From NCBI GenBank assembly GCA_965373045.1, contig CBDVEQ010000043.1, positions 1 to 15,149 on the forward strand: a stretch of DNA of 15,149 bases, in the 5' to 3' direction. Positions 7,651-14,681 of this stretch are shown in pieces; position 1 is the first letter of the stretch; every line of letters starts with the position of its first letter. The translations under genes were made by a program, and so were the position numbers. A model generated the notes under the pieces. It had not been told where the DNA came from. It made no database searches and was given only the letters and a program-made list of their open reading frames with translations. The stretch comes from DAOVDI01 sp965373045 (GTDB lineage: Bacteria; Acidobacteriota; Aminicenantia; Aminicenantales; Aminicenantaceae).

Positions 7651-8730
7651 ATGGAAAAACTAGATAAAAAAACCCGTTCTCAATATCGCACAAAGATCGA
7701 AGAGAATTTTCCTGAGCAATTAAGCGTCGGAGCTATATCTTTCACAAAAAAACAGTCAATGCGCTACGGAGAGAATCCAGGATATCCTGCTGCATTTTAT
7801 GCAGAAGATGGTGCATTAGGCCCTAATATGGCAACTTTTGATCTCTTGCAGGAAGGATCCAAAGGTCTGGGTTATATAAATGTAGGAGATATGGACCTTG
7901 GACAAAGGCTTGCAAGAAAATTAACTTCAATTTATACCGGCCAAAAAATATCAGTCTTAATAAAACACGAAATGCCCAGCGGAGTTGCAAAAGGGGAAGA
8001 TCCAACAGATGTTTTTTATGCTGCCTGGAAAAGTGATCCTCTTTCCAATTTTGGAAGCGTTGATGTGTTCAATTATAAAGTGGAAAAACGGCTGGCTGAA
8101 GTCATAGTAGAGAAGGGAAGAAACATAGAAGTAGTTTATGCACCGGATTTCAGTTATGAGGCTCTTGAGATATTAGCCACAAGAAAGCCCTTGCGTGTTG
8201 TCAAAATGGGGAAGGAGCTTGATCGACCCTCATTGGATATACCCTGGGAGTTCAAGCGTGTTGCCGGCGGTCTACTTGTTCAAAAAAGATTTGATTCACG
8301 CATCAATTCACCGGATGATATCGATGTTGTGTCAAAAAAACAACCTTCCAGCGAAGAAATAGAGGCTGCAATATTTACATGGACTGTGGCATGTTATACA
8401 CGGTCAAATGCGGTTATTATAGGAAAAAAGGATAAAATTCACGGAATTGGATCAGGACAAAGAAGCAGGATAGATGCTGCTGAAGATGCCATTAAGTTTT
8501 CTTTACGAGGTTATGGTTCTGAAGGATGTGTTCTTGCATCGGATGCTTTCATGCCGTTTTCCGATGTTGTTGAAATTGCTTCAAAAAACGGAATCACAGC
8601 CATTATATATCCTTTAGGATCGGTAAGGGATCTCGAGATCATTGAAAAAGCCGATGATCTTGGGATAGCAATGATAGCAACAAAAAAACCAGGCGAAACA
8701 GACAGCGAGAGAAGCTTCTTGCATCGTTAG
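7651..8730 (+). CDS. purH: AICAR formyltransferase (PurH formyltransferase domain only)
   Basis: This 359-aa protein corresponds to the AICAR transformylase half of PurH: it transfers a formyl group from 10-formyl-THF to AICAR, giving FAICAR. Landmarks are MRYGENPGYPAAFY (37-50), the catalytic-type Lys-His pair in VLIKHEMPSG (K105, H106; family 'KH-x-x-P-[SC]-G'), the SDPLSNFGS segment (128-136, family 'SDP-x-S-x-FG-G') and GSGQRSRIDAAEDA in the C-terminal half (family 'G-x-GQ-x-SR-x-D'). The MGS-like IMP cyclohydrolase domain found at the N-terminus of ordinary PurH (about 510-530 aa) is absent, and the PurO-like gene immediately upstream supplies that activity. The two genes are 2 nt apart and form one operon. 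The ATG follows a modest SD (AGGA). The segments are somewhat diverged from typical PurH, but the key residues are kept. Confidence 0.85.
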   Translation: MEKLDKKTRSQYRTKIEENFPEQLSVGAISFTKKQSMRYGENPGYPAAFYAEDGALGPNMATFDLLQEGSKGLGYINVGDMDLGQRLARKLTSIYTGQKISVLIKHEMPSGVAKGEDPTDVFYAAWKSDPLSNFGSVDVFNYKVEKRLAEVIVEKGRNIEVVYAPDFSYEALEILATRKPLRVVKMGKELDRPSLDIPWEFKRVAGGLLVQKRFDSRINSPDDIDVVSKKQPSSEEIEAAIFTWTVACYTRSNAVIIGKKDKIHGIGSGQRSRIDAAEDAIKFSLRGYGSEGCVLASDAFMPFSDVVEIASKNGITAIIYPLGSVRDLEIIEKADDLGIAMIATKKPGETDSERSFLHR

Positions 8731-8785
8731 CTCCGTTTGTATCGTTTACCCGTTTATCTAGTTTGTAAGGGTATTTAAAATTAAA

Positions 8786-8806
8786 CTTGACAATACAATA
8801 CTCATA
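8786..8806 (+). promoter_or_regulatory. HAIR-like HspR operator at the dnaK promoter
   Basis: CTTGACA-N7-ACTCATA matches the HspR-associated inverted repeat CTTGAGT-N7-ACTCAAG at 10 of 14 positions with the exact 7-nt spacer. It covers the -35 box of the dnaK promoter, where a repressor would block RNA polymerase. An HspR-type gene lies in the same cluster (11978-12373). Confidence 0.65.
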
Positions 8807-8815
8807 TTATATATT
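8787..8815 (+). promoter_or_regulatory. dnaK promoter
   Basis: TTGACA (8787-8792), a 17-nt spacer, then TATATT (8810-8815): perfect -35, 5/6 -10. A transcript start near 8822 gives a leader of about 48 nt with the SD GCGGAGGA before the ATG at 8870. It overlaps the HAIR-like operator. The rest of the 139-bp gap shows no clear terminator for the purine operon. Confidence 0.65.
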
Positions 8816-8869
8816 ATAAGAGCACTAAATTGAAATTAGGGCAATTTTTATTTAAGCGGAGGAACTATA

Positions 8870-10801
8870 ATGGCAAAAATAATCGGAATAGACCTGGGTA
8901 CAACCAATTCTGCTGTTGCTGTAACAGAAGGCGAAAAACCTATCATTATTCCAAATGAAGAAGGAGGAAGGACAACTCCTTCAGTAGTGGCGATCAATGA
9001 AAAAGGGGAAAGACTTGTCGGACAAGTCGCGAAACGGCAGAGGATCACAAACCCAGAAAATACAGTATATTCTATTAAACGTTTTATGGGACGTCGTTTT
9101 AAGGAAGTGACAGAAGAGATAAAACAGGTTCCGTTTAAAGTAAAAGCGGATCCCAATGGAGATGTCCGTATCGAAGCTCTTGGCAAGAAGTATGCTCCAC
9201 CAGAGATCTCAGCAATAATTTTACAAAAACTTAAAAAATCGGCTGAAGATTACCTGGGTGAAAAAGTGGAAAAAGCCGTTATCACGGTACCGGCTTATTT
9301 TAACGACAGTCAGAGAAAAGCAACCAAAGATGCCGGCACTATCGCTGGACTAGAAGTCGTTCGAATCATCAACGAGCCCACGGCTGCAGCTCTCGCCTAT
9401 GGTCTGGATAAAAAAACAGACCAGACTATAGCAGTTTATGACTTCGGAGGTGGAACGTTTGACATTTCTATACTTGAGGTAGGTGAGGGTGTTGTTGAAG
9501 TCAAATCCACGAACGGTAATACCCAACTTGGAGGAGACGACATAGACCAGCGTGTACAGGATTGGCTGGTTGCTGAGTTTAAAAAAGATACGGGGGTCGA
9601 CCTATCCAAGGATAAAATGGCTCTCCAGAGACTGAAAGAATCGGCAGAAAAGGCAAAGATGGAACTTTCCACAACTTTAGAGACTGAGATCAATCTTCCT
9701 TTTGTAACAGCTGACGCCACAGGCCCCAAACATCTTCTTATGAAGTTATCCAGGGCCAAACTGGAGCAGTTGATGGATGATCTTGTTCAGAAGACCGTTC
9801 AACCCTGCAAACTGGCTATTAAAGATGCGGGCATAAAACCTGAAGATATTGATGAAGTAATCCTGGTCGGAGGATCCACTCGTATACCAAAAGTTCAGGA
9901 GCTGGTAAAAGGCATTTTTAAAAAAGAACCCCATAAGGGAGTGAATCCTGATGAGGTTGTAGCCATGGGTGCAGCCATACAGGGAGCTGTTATGTCAGGA
10001 GATGTGAAGGACATGCTTCTCCTGGATGTGACACCTCTGACTCTGGGAATCGAAACACTCGGCGGAGTTTTTACCAAAATGATCGAACGCAATACTACGA
10101 TCCCAACCAAAAAAGCAGAGATATTTTCCACTGCATCGGACAACCAGCCAAGTGTTGAAGTCCATATTCTCCAGGGAGAGAGGGAGATGGCGGCCAATAA
10201 CAGATCGTTGGGCCGGTTCCACTTGGATGGCATCCCTCCTTCGCCTCGAGGACTGCCCAAGATCGAAGTCACTTTTAATATCGATGCCAACGGTATTCTG
10301 CATGTTTCCGCCAAGGATATGGGAACAGGCAAGCAGCAGGCCATCACTATCACAGGACACAGCGGACTGGATGACAGTGAGATCGACAAAATGGTGAATG
10401 ATGCTGAATCCCATGCCGATGAAGACAAAAAACGAAGAGAATTGATCGACACAAAAAACCAGGCCGACCAGATGGTCTATGGTCTTGAAAAACTCATTCG
10501 GGAAAATAAAGACAAGATTTCCGAAGAAGATACCAAACGCATTGAAGATGAGATTGAAAACACAAAAAAAGCGATTGCATCTGACGATCTGGAGCAGATA
10601 AAAACCGCCCTTGAAACCCTGTCTCAGGCCTCACACAAAATGTCGGAAGTAATTTATCAACAGGCGGCACAGGAGCAGCAACAGGAGGAAACCGGTTCTA
10701 AAGAAGCAGGAAAAGAACAGGCAGGGCCGCAGCCGACAGAATCCGGAAGCAGCGATGATGATGTCATTGATGCGGAAGTTGTTGACGAAGAACAGAAATA
10801 A
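8870..10801 (+). CDS. dnaK: Hsp70 chaperone DnaK
   Basis: Full-length 643-aa DnaK. The ATPase domain starts with IIGIDLGTTNS and includes the phosphate-binding loop YDFGGGTFD and the adenosine motif ILVGGSTRIPKV. The interdomain linker reads DMLLLDVTPLTLGIE, followed by the substrate-binding beta domain (e.g. EVHILQGERE), a helical lid, and a disordered tail ending in DDVIDAEVVDEEQK, typical of bacterial DnaK. The N-terminal lobe contains the segment found in Gram-negative DnaK. It binds unfolded hydrophobic peptides in an ATP-dependent cycle with DnaJ and GrpE; grpE is not in this window. The SD (GGAGG, 7 nt before the ATG) is strong. Expression is probably repressed by HspR through the operator at 8786-8806. 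dnaJ follows after 65 bp. Confidence 0.98.
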   Translation: MAKIIGIDLGTTNSAVAVTEGEKPIIIPNEEGGRTTPSVVAINEKGERLVGQVAKRQRITNPENTVYSIKRFMGRRFKEVTEEIKQVPFKVKADPNGDVRIEALGKKYAPPEISAIILQKLKKSAEDYLGEKVEKAVITVPAYFNDSQRKATKDAGTIAGLEVVRIINEPTAAALAYGLDKKTDQTIAVYDFGGGTFDISILEVGEGVVEVKSTNGNTQLGGDDIDQRVQDWLVAEFKKDTGVDLSKDKMALQRLKESAEKAKMELSTTLETEINLPFVTADATGPKHLLMKLSRAKLEQLMDDLVQKTVQPCKLAIKDAGIKPEDIDEVILVGGSTRIPKVQELVKGIFKKEPHKGVNPDEVVAMGAAIQGAVMSGDVKDMLLLDVTPLTLGIETLGGVFTKMIERNTTIPTKKAEIFSTASDNQPSVEVHILQGEREMAANNRSLGRFHLDGIPPSPRGLPKIEVTFNIDANGILHVSAKDMGTGKQQAITITGHSGLDDSEIDKMVNDAESHADEDKKRRELIDTKNQADQMVYGLEKLIRENKDKISEEDTKRIEDEIENTKKAIASDDLEQIKTALETLSQASHKMSEVIYQQAAQEQQQEETGSKEAGKEQAGPQPTESGSSDDDVIDAEVVDEEQK

Positions 10802-10843
10802 TCGTCTCCATATTTCTTGCTGTTCCTTTTTAAGGGAAAAGAC

Positions 10844-10852
10844 TGCTATAAT
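10844..10852 (+). promoter_or_regulatory. Candidate internal extended -10 promoter of dnaJ
   Basis: TGC-TATAAT is a perfect extended -10 element in the dnaK-dnaJ gap; no good -35 is present 17 nt upstream. Transcription would start near 10859, about 8 nt before the dnaJ ATG, which lacks a strong SD. It could give basal dnaJ-hspR-sigma expression separate from the HAIR-controlled dnaK promoter. Confidence 0.4.
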
Positions 10853-10866
10853 CATATAGGCAGCTC

Positions 10867-11976
10867 ATGGATAAAGATTTTTACAAGATACTAGGCGTTG
10901 ACCGGAAAGCTATTGATATAGATATTAAAAAAGCATACCGGAAACTGGCCCGAAAGTATCATCCCGACCTGAATCCAGGAAGCAAAACTGCAGAAGCAAA
11001 ATTCAAAGAAATACAGGAAGCATATTCCGTACTAAGTGATCCAAAGAAAAAAAGCCAGTACGATCAGTTTGGATTTGTTGGGAACGCTCCGCCTCATGGC
11101 GCTGGAAGAGGAGCTTATTCATCGGGTTTTGAGGGGTTTGATTTTTCAAATATTGGGACGTCATCTTTTGGTGATTTTTTTCAAAACATCTTCGGCGGAG
11201 CCGGCCATCCCAAGCAGCAGAAAACTCGAAGAAAAGGGGAGGACCTCCATTACACCATGAAACTAAGCTTTGACGATGCGATCAATGGAATAAAGACCCG
11301 TATCCAATTGACACGCATGATCCCGTGCACTGTTTGTCGTGGGAATGGCTACATCATGACAGGAGGCATACAGAAATGTCCGACATGCGGAGGAACAGGG
11401 CAGATCAGAATGCAAAAAGGCTTTATGAGCTTCGGGAATGTGTGTCCAAAATGCGGGGGAAGCGGAAATGCTCCAGGAAAGGAATGTTCCACCTGTCACG
11501 GTTCCGGACATGTCAGGAAAACAGAATTGATCAGTGTCAGAATCCCCAAAGGCATTAACAACGGTTCTAAGGTGCGTATAGCAGGAAAGGGAAATGCTGG
11601 TTTCATGGGAGGGGCGCCAGGTGATCTTTTCATCAGTATTGAAGTCGAATCTCACAAATTCTTCAAAAGAGAAGGAGCTAATATATTTCTTAAGGTCCCG
11701 ATAACCGTGCCTGAAGCGACTCTGGGAGCAAAAATCGATGTTCCTACAATTTATGGAAAAACTGCTATACGGATACCTCCCGGCACAAGATCAGGACAGA
11801 AATTCCGCCTTAGAAACAAAGGTGCCCCAGTCCCCGGAAAAAAGGTAAAAGGAGATCAATTTGTAGAGGTTACAATAGTTCCACCGCCGTTCAATGATGA
11901 GAAGATCAGGGATCTGATGAAGGAATTGCAGAATATCCCTTATGAAAATCCACGCGAAAAGCTGGGGGTATTCTGA
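10867..11976 (+). CDS. dnaJ: Type I Hsp40 co-chaperone DnaJ
   Basis: This 369-aa DnaJ has all class I domains. The J domain (1-65) has the HPD tripeptide in KYHPDLNPG, which triggers DnaK ATP hydrolysis. A Gly/Phe-rich linker (about 70-115) follows. Next are four zinc-binding CxxCxGxG repeats starting CTVCRGNG, CPTCGGTG, CPKCGGSG and CSTCHGSG, then the two C-terminal beta domains (IPKGINNGSKVRIAGKGNAG; IPPGTRSGQKFRLRNKGAP). It delivers substrates to DnaK. The ATG lies 65 bp after dnaK with a poor SD, and a candidate internal promoter sits just upstream. The stop is separated from the hspR start by 1 nt, so the two are co-transcribed and likely translationally coupled. Confidence 0.96.
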   Translation: MDKDFYKILGVDRKAIDIDIKKAYRKLARKYHPDLNPGSKTAEAKFKEIQEAYSVLSDPKKKSQYDQFGFVGNAPPHGAGRGAYSSGFEGFDFSNIGTSSFGDFFQNIFGGAGHPKQQKTRRKGEDLHYTMKLSFDDAINGIKTRIQLTRMIPCTVCRGNGYIMTGGIQKCPTCGGTGQIRMQKGFMSFGNVCPKCGGSGNAPGKECSTCHGSGHVRKTELISVRIPKGINNGSKVRIAGKGNAGFMGGAPGDLFISIEVESHKFFKREGANIFLKVPITVPEATLGAKIDVPTIYGKTAIRIPPGTRSGQKFRLRNKGAPVPGKKVKGDQFVEVTIVPPPFNDEKIRDLMKELQNIPYENPREKLGVF

Positions 11977-11977
11977 T

Positions 11978-12373
11978 ATGGCACAAAAAAAACAGGTGAA
12001 ATATTATCATATCAGCAATGTTGCCAGGGTCTATAATATACATCCGCAAACTTTAAGACTTTATGAGAGGGAAGGATTATTGACTCCTTCCCGAAGCGAC
12101 GGAAACACCCGCCTCTATTCCGAAGAAGACCTGAAGCAGCTTGAAGTGATACTTAGTATGACCAGGGATCTGGGGGTCAATCTGGCTGGAGTCGAAGTAA
12201 TTCTCAATATGAGAAAGAAGATAGAGCGGATCGAATGTGAAGTAAACGAATTTCTTGAATATATAAGGAAAGAATACTTTGCCGGGCGGGAAGAAGAATT
12301 CGAAGCCAGTAAAAAAGCGCTTGTCCGGACAATGCCTGCCAAAATTATGAAGATAGAGATTAAATCGGAATGA
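11978..12373 (+). CDS. hspR: HspR-type MerR-family heat-shock repressor
   Basis: A 131-aa MerR-superfamily regulator. The winged-helix DNA-binding part begins YYHISNVARVYNIHPQTLRLYEREGLL. The 'HPQTLR-x-Y-x-x-x-G' signature, the 'R-x-YS-x-x-D' wing and the DLGVNLAGVEVIL segment match HspR, which in actinobacteria and other phyla binds HAIR sites and represses dnaK operons, with DnaK as co-repressor. A C-terminal coiled-coil-like helix (about 65-110) would dimerise. The frame is open upstream into dnaJ (ATG at 11942), but the ATG at 11978 has GGGGG 9 nt upstream and lies 1 nt after the dnaJ stop. The end overlaps the sigma factor start by ATGA. A matching operator is present before dnaK, so autoregulated repression of the cluster is likely. 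Confidence 0.88.
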   Translation: MAQKKQVKYYHISNVARVYNIHPQTLRLYEREGLLTPSRSDGNTRLYSEEDLKQLEVILSMTRDLGVNLAGVEVILNMRKKIERIECEVNEFLEYIRKEYFAGREEEFEASKKALVRTMPAKIMKIEIKSE

Positions 12374-13275
12374 GTCAAAAATACGGCAGCTCCATCGATT
12401 CCAAAAACATTAAAATTTATTTGAACCAGATCGCCAAGATCATGCCCCTTTCGCCCGACAAAGAAAAAGAACTTGGAAGAATTATACAAGGTGATGATAA
12501 AAAAGCTCAAAAAAAAGCCATGGATCAAATGGTTCAATCCAATCTGAAATTTGTTGTTGCTTATGCTAAAAAATACCAGGGTATGGGACTCAGCCTTCTT
12601 GACCTTGTCAACGAAGGCAATCTGGGATTGATTGAAGCCGCCAAAAGATTTGACCCGGATAAGAATGTCAAATTCATTTCTTATGCGGTCTGGTGGATAC
12701 GGCAGTCGATCATACATGCACTTACCAAAAACTCCCATATCTATCATATTCCTCAAAAACTCTCAGACCAGATCACAGAGATGAAACGGATCCGGTCCCG
12801 AATGAATAATGAGCTGGGCCGTTCTCCCACACGGGAAGAGATTGCAGGGAGAATGAATCTTAAAACCAGTGATATTGAAGATCTGGAGATAATGACTGCA
12901 CGCAATGTATCTTTAAGCGAAAAATATTATGATGAGGATGTGGAATATATTGATAAGATCAAAGACGAACATTCTCCTCCGGTCGAAACTCAGATCATCC
13001 GGAATTCCGTTCAAAAGCATATCCGTAACATGCTCGAAGAATTGGATGAGAAAGAGGTAAATGTGTTAAAATTGCGTTTTGGATTCTATGATTATAAAAT
13101 AAAAAAAATACTGGAAGAGAATGGGAAAACAGAGAAAGACCTTCCGCTCACTCTTCAGGCTATTGGTGATATACTGAATCTGACCCGGGAGAGGATCCGG
13201 CAGATAGAAAAAAAAGCTATGCAGAGATTAGCACATTCACAAAGACTTCAGCAACTCAGAGGATATTTGAATTGA
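12370..13275 (+). CDS. Sigma-70 family RNA polymerase sigma factor (group 1/2 type) with region 4 insertion
   Basis: A 301-aa sigma factor without region 1.1. Region 1.2 is about 10-45. Region 2 is about 55-120, with NLKFVVAYAKKY, DLVNEGNLGLIEAAKRFD and the -10-reading block FISYAVWWIRQSI, all close to primary sigma factors. Region 3 is about 125-200. Region 4 is about 215-298, ending in the -35-reading helix TRERIRQIEKKAMQRL. Between LRFGF and PLTLQAIG about 21 residues (239-259, rich in K/E) replace the usual 5-6, so there is an insertion of about 15 residues between regions 4.1 and 4.2. The RpoH-specific box of enteric sigma-32 is not seen. Its start overlaps the hspR end (ATGA), so it is translationally coupled to the heat-shock repressor. 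It may be a stress sigma factor or the organism's housekeeping-like short sigma; the sequence does not decide. Confidence 0.88.
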   Translation: MSQKYGSSIDSKNIKIYLNQIAKIMPLSPDKEKELGRIIQGDDKKAQKKAMDQMVQSNLKFVVAYAKKYQGMGLSLLDLVNEGNLGLIEAAKRFDPDKNVKFISYAVWWIRQSIIHALTKNSHIYHIPQKLSDQITEMKRIRSRMNNELGRSPTREEIAGRMNLKTSDIEDLEIMTARNVSLSEKYYDEDVEYIDKIKDEHSPPVETQIIRNSVQKHIRNMLEELDEKEVNVLKLRFGFYDYKIKKILEENGKTEKDLPLTLQAIGDILNLTRERIRQIEKKAMQRLAHSQRLQQLRGYLN

Positions 13276-14027
13276 TGGAAAAGGGTATTTGTAAAAAATG
13301 CCAGGGAACCACCTGGGTTCTTGTCGAAAAAAAAGGAAAAACAGTCGCCAGGCGTTGTGATTGTTACGTAAAAAAGCAGAAACAGGTTCTTTTTCAAAAA
13401 GCGGATATCCCCAGGCGCTATAAAAATTGTACCCTGGACAATTTTGAGATCCATAAAAACAATACCTCACATCGTGATGCTCTGAAAATATCCAGACAGT
13501 TTGTTAATAATTTTCCAGCTCAGGATATCGGAATGCTGTTTATCGGTCCTTGTGGGGTGGGGAAGACCCATATTGCTGCTGCTATTATCAATGAATTGAT
13601 CAAAACCAAAAAAACCTTCTGTCATTTTACAGATTTTCGTGAACTAATACGAAGCATTCAAAATACCTATACACCGGATTCCTCCATGTCTGAATCCGAT
13701 GTGTTGAACCCGGTTTTTCAATGCCAGGTGCTGGTCATGGATGAACTGGGAGCCAAAAGGGCAACAGCCTGGGTAGAGGACACGATTTTCTACATCATAA
13801 ATAACAGATACAATAATAAAAAACTTACTATATTCACATCCAATTATCTCGATCAGGAAGACGATGAAGTGGATGCTCGTCAGGAGTTCTTCAAACAAAA
13901 AGATGATTCTCTTATCGACAGGATCGGAGTCCGTCTCCGCTCCAGGATCTACGAGATGTGCAAAGTCGTGGAGATGTGGGGAGAGGACTACCGTAAGGTT
14001 ATCAAACAGGCCAATTACCGGTTTTAA
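13275..14027 (+). CDS. DnaC/IstB-type AAA+ ATPase (putative helicase loader) with N-terminal cysteine cluster
   Basis: This 250-aa protein begins with a small cysteine cluster (C6, C9, C28, C30; CxxC...CxC), probably a zinc ribbon. A basic stretch and the IPRRYKNCTLDNF segment (45-57) follow, typical of the region ahead of the ATPase core in DnaC/DnaI-like proteins. The AAA+ core has Walker A GPCGVGKT (91-98), Walker B VLVMDE (152-157), sensor 1 TSN (188-190) and a C-terminal DRIGVRLRSRI segment with candidate arginine finger. Relatives load the replicative helicase or assist IS21-type transposases; no transposase is nearby, so a helicase-loader role is favoured. The ATG overlaps the sigma stop by one base (TGATG), indicating translational coupling. 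An in-frame TTG one codon upstream is less likely. It is the last gene of the cluster; the tRNA-Asn promoter follows at once. Confidence 0.8.
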   Translation: MEKGICKKCQGTTWVLVEKKGKTVARRCDCYVKKQKQVLFQKADIPRRYKNCTLDNFEIHKNNTSHRDALKISRQFVNNFPAQDIGMLFIGPCGVGKTHIAAAIINELIKTKKTFCHFTDFRELIRSIQNTYTPDSSMSESDVLNPVFQCQVLVMDELGAKRATAWVEDTIFYIINNRYNNKKLTIFTSNYLDQEDDEVDARQEFFKQKDDSLIDRIGVRLRSRIYEMCKVVEMWGEDYRKVIKQANYRF

Positions 14028-14050
14028 TCTCTCTTGCACGCAATAATCAG

Positions 14051-14079
14051 TTGAAATATTAACCGCTTTTTGCTAAATT
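14051..14079 (+). promoter_or_regulatory. Promoter of the tRNA-Asn gene
   Basis: TTGAAA (14051-14056), 17 nt, then an extended -10 TGC-TAAATT (-10 box 14074-14079). The predicted start near 14086 lies 7 nt before the mature tRNA 5' end. No terminator for the preceding operon is visible in the 65-bp gap, so read-through could also feed this tRNA. Confidence 0.55.
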
Positions 14080-14127
14080 AATGGCTTCATGCTCCTCGGT
14101 AGCTCAATCGGCAGAGCGGGTGGCTGT

Positions 14128-14681
14128 GAAAAAGGAGTTATTTTGAGTGACAAACGACGGTACTCGGATCGAAGAGAATACTTGATTCAGGCCGTTCAAA
14201 AAAGGAGAAAAAAAATCCGGCACATGGCAATTGATTACAAAGGTGGTAAATGCCAAATATGTGGGTATGATAGATGCCCTGAGGCGTTAGAATTTCACCA
14301 CCTGGTGAAATCGGAAAAAGACTTCGGTATTTCCAATAAAGGATACACCAGAAGTTGGAGCCGGATTAAAGAGGAACTGGACAAATGTGTACTTCTTTGT
14401 TCGAACTGTCACAGAGAAATTCACTCCGGGTTGCAGCTTCCACGAGAAATCGTGGTTGAAAAATCGGGTGAACTCAAGGAAGCCTTCCTTCCGTATTCGA
14501 CGGAAAATGGTAACCCTGAGCCAAGCCCTGATGCTGTCATAAGTACCAGGGAAGGTGCAGAGACTAGAGCGGAAGCTCGTACTCCGGGATATTCCCGGCG
14601 GAAGCGCCCGACACCCTCACTTCGAATTTTTGAAGCGGGTGATGAGATAGTCCAATCCCAGAAGAAATTTTGGGGCAATTG
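14128..14681 (+). ncRNA. Self-splicing group I intron (subgroup IA-like, with P7.1/P7.2) in tRNA-Asn
   Basis: This 554-nt intron follows a U and ends in G. Elements found by eye: guide sequence GCAGC (14433-14437) pairs with 5' exon GCTGT (14123-14127), giving P1 with the U.G wobble at the splice site; GGTT (14429-14432) pairs with AACC of the 3' exon (P10). P2 is 14440-14455 with a GAAA loop. P3 is TCGGG 14464-14468 with CCCGA 14607-14611. P4 is CTCAAGG 14473-14479 with CCTGAG 14515-14520 (one bulge). A P5-region hairpin is 14489-14505. P6 is CCCTG 14526-14530 with CAGGG 14547-14551. P7 is GACTA 14562-14566 (in CAGAGACTA) with TAGTC 14648-14652 (in GAGATAGTCC). P7.1 is 14567-14578, P7.2 14584-14598, and P8 CACCC 14612-14616 with GGGTG 14637-14641. 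P7.1/P7.2 indicate subgroup IA, unlike the common bacterial tRNA introns of type IC3. The P1 loop holds an HNH endonuclease gene. Confidence 0.93.

Noticed and set aside
10824..10840. TTCCTT...AAGGGAA hairpin between dnaK and dnaJ as a terminator
   Set aside because: Short, bulged stem without a following T run; at most a weak pause or mRNA-processing site.
11942..11977. HspR start at ATG 11942 inside dnaJ
   Set aside because: It overlaps dnaJ by 35 bp without an SD; the ATG at 11978 with GGGGG upstream fits the family length.
12115..12756. 213-residue minus-strand open frame over hspR and the sigma gene
   Set aside because: Antisense shadow of two clearly recognised, coupled plus-strand genes; no family resemblance.
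14093..14130. 5' tRNA half read as tRNA-His because the loop appears to hold GTG
   Set aside because: tRNA-His needs G-1 and C73, but the acceptor here is TCCTCGG with discriminator G. Removing the intron restores GTT and a perfect anticodon arm, that is tRNA-Asn.
14089..14142. Longer HNH protein starting at ATG 14089
   Set aside because: That start lies in the tRNA promoter/5' exon with no SD, so the first 18 codons would be tRNA. The TTG at 14143 has AAGGAG 5 nt upstream.
14127..14681. Group II intron suggested by the start TGTG
   Set aside because: No GUGYG start, no domain V hairpin and no AY end, and there is no reverse transcriptase. Group I guide, P3-P8 and terminal G are all present.
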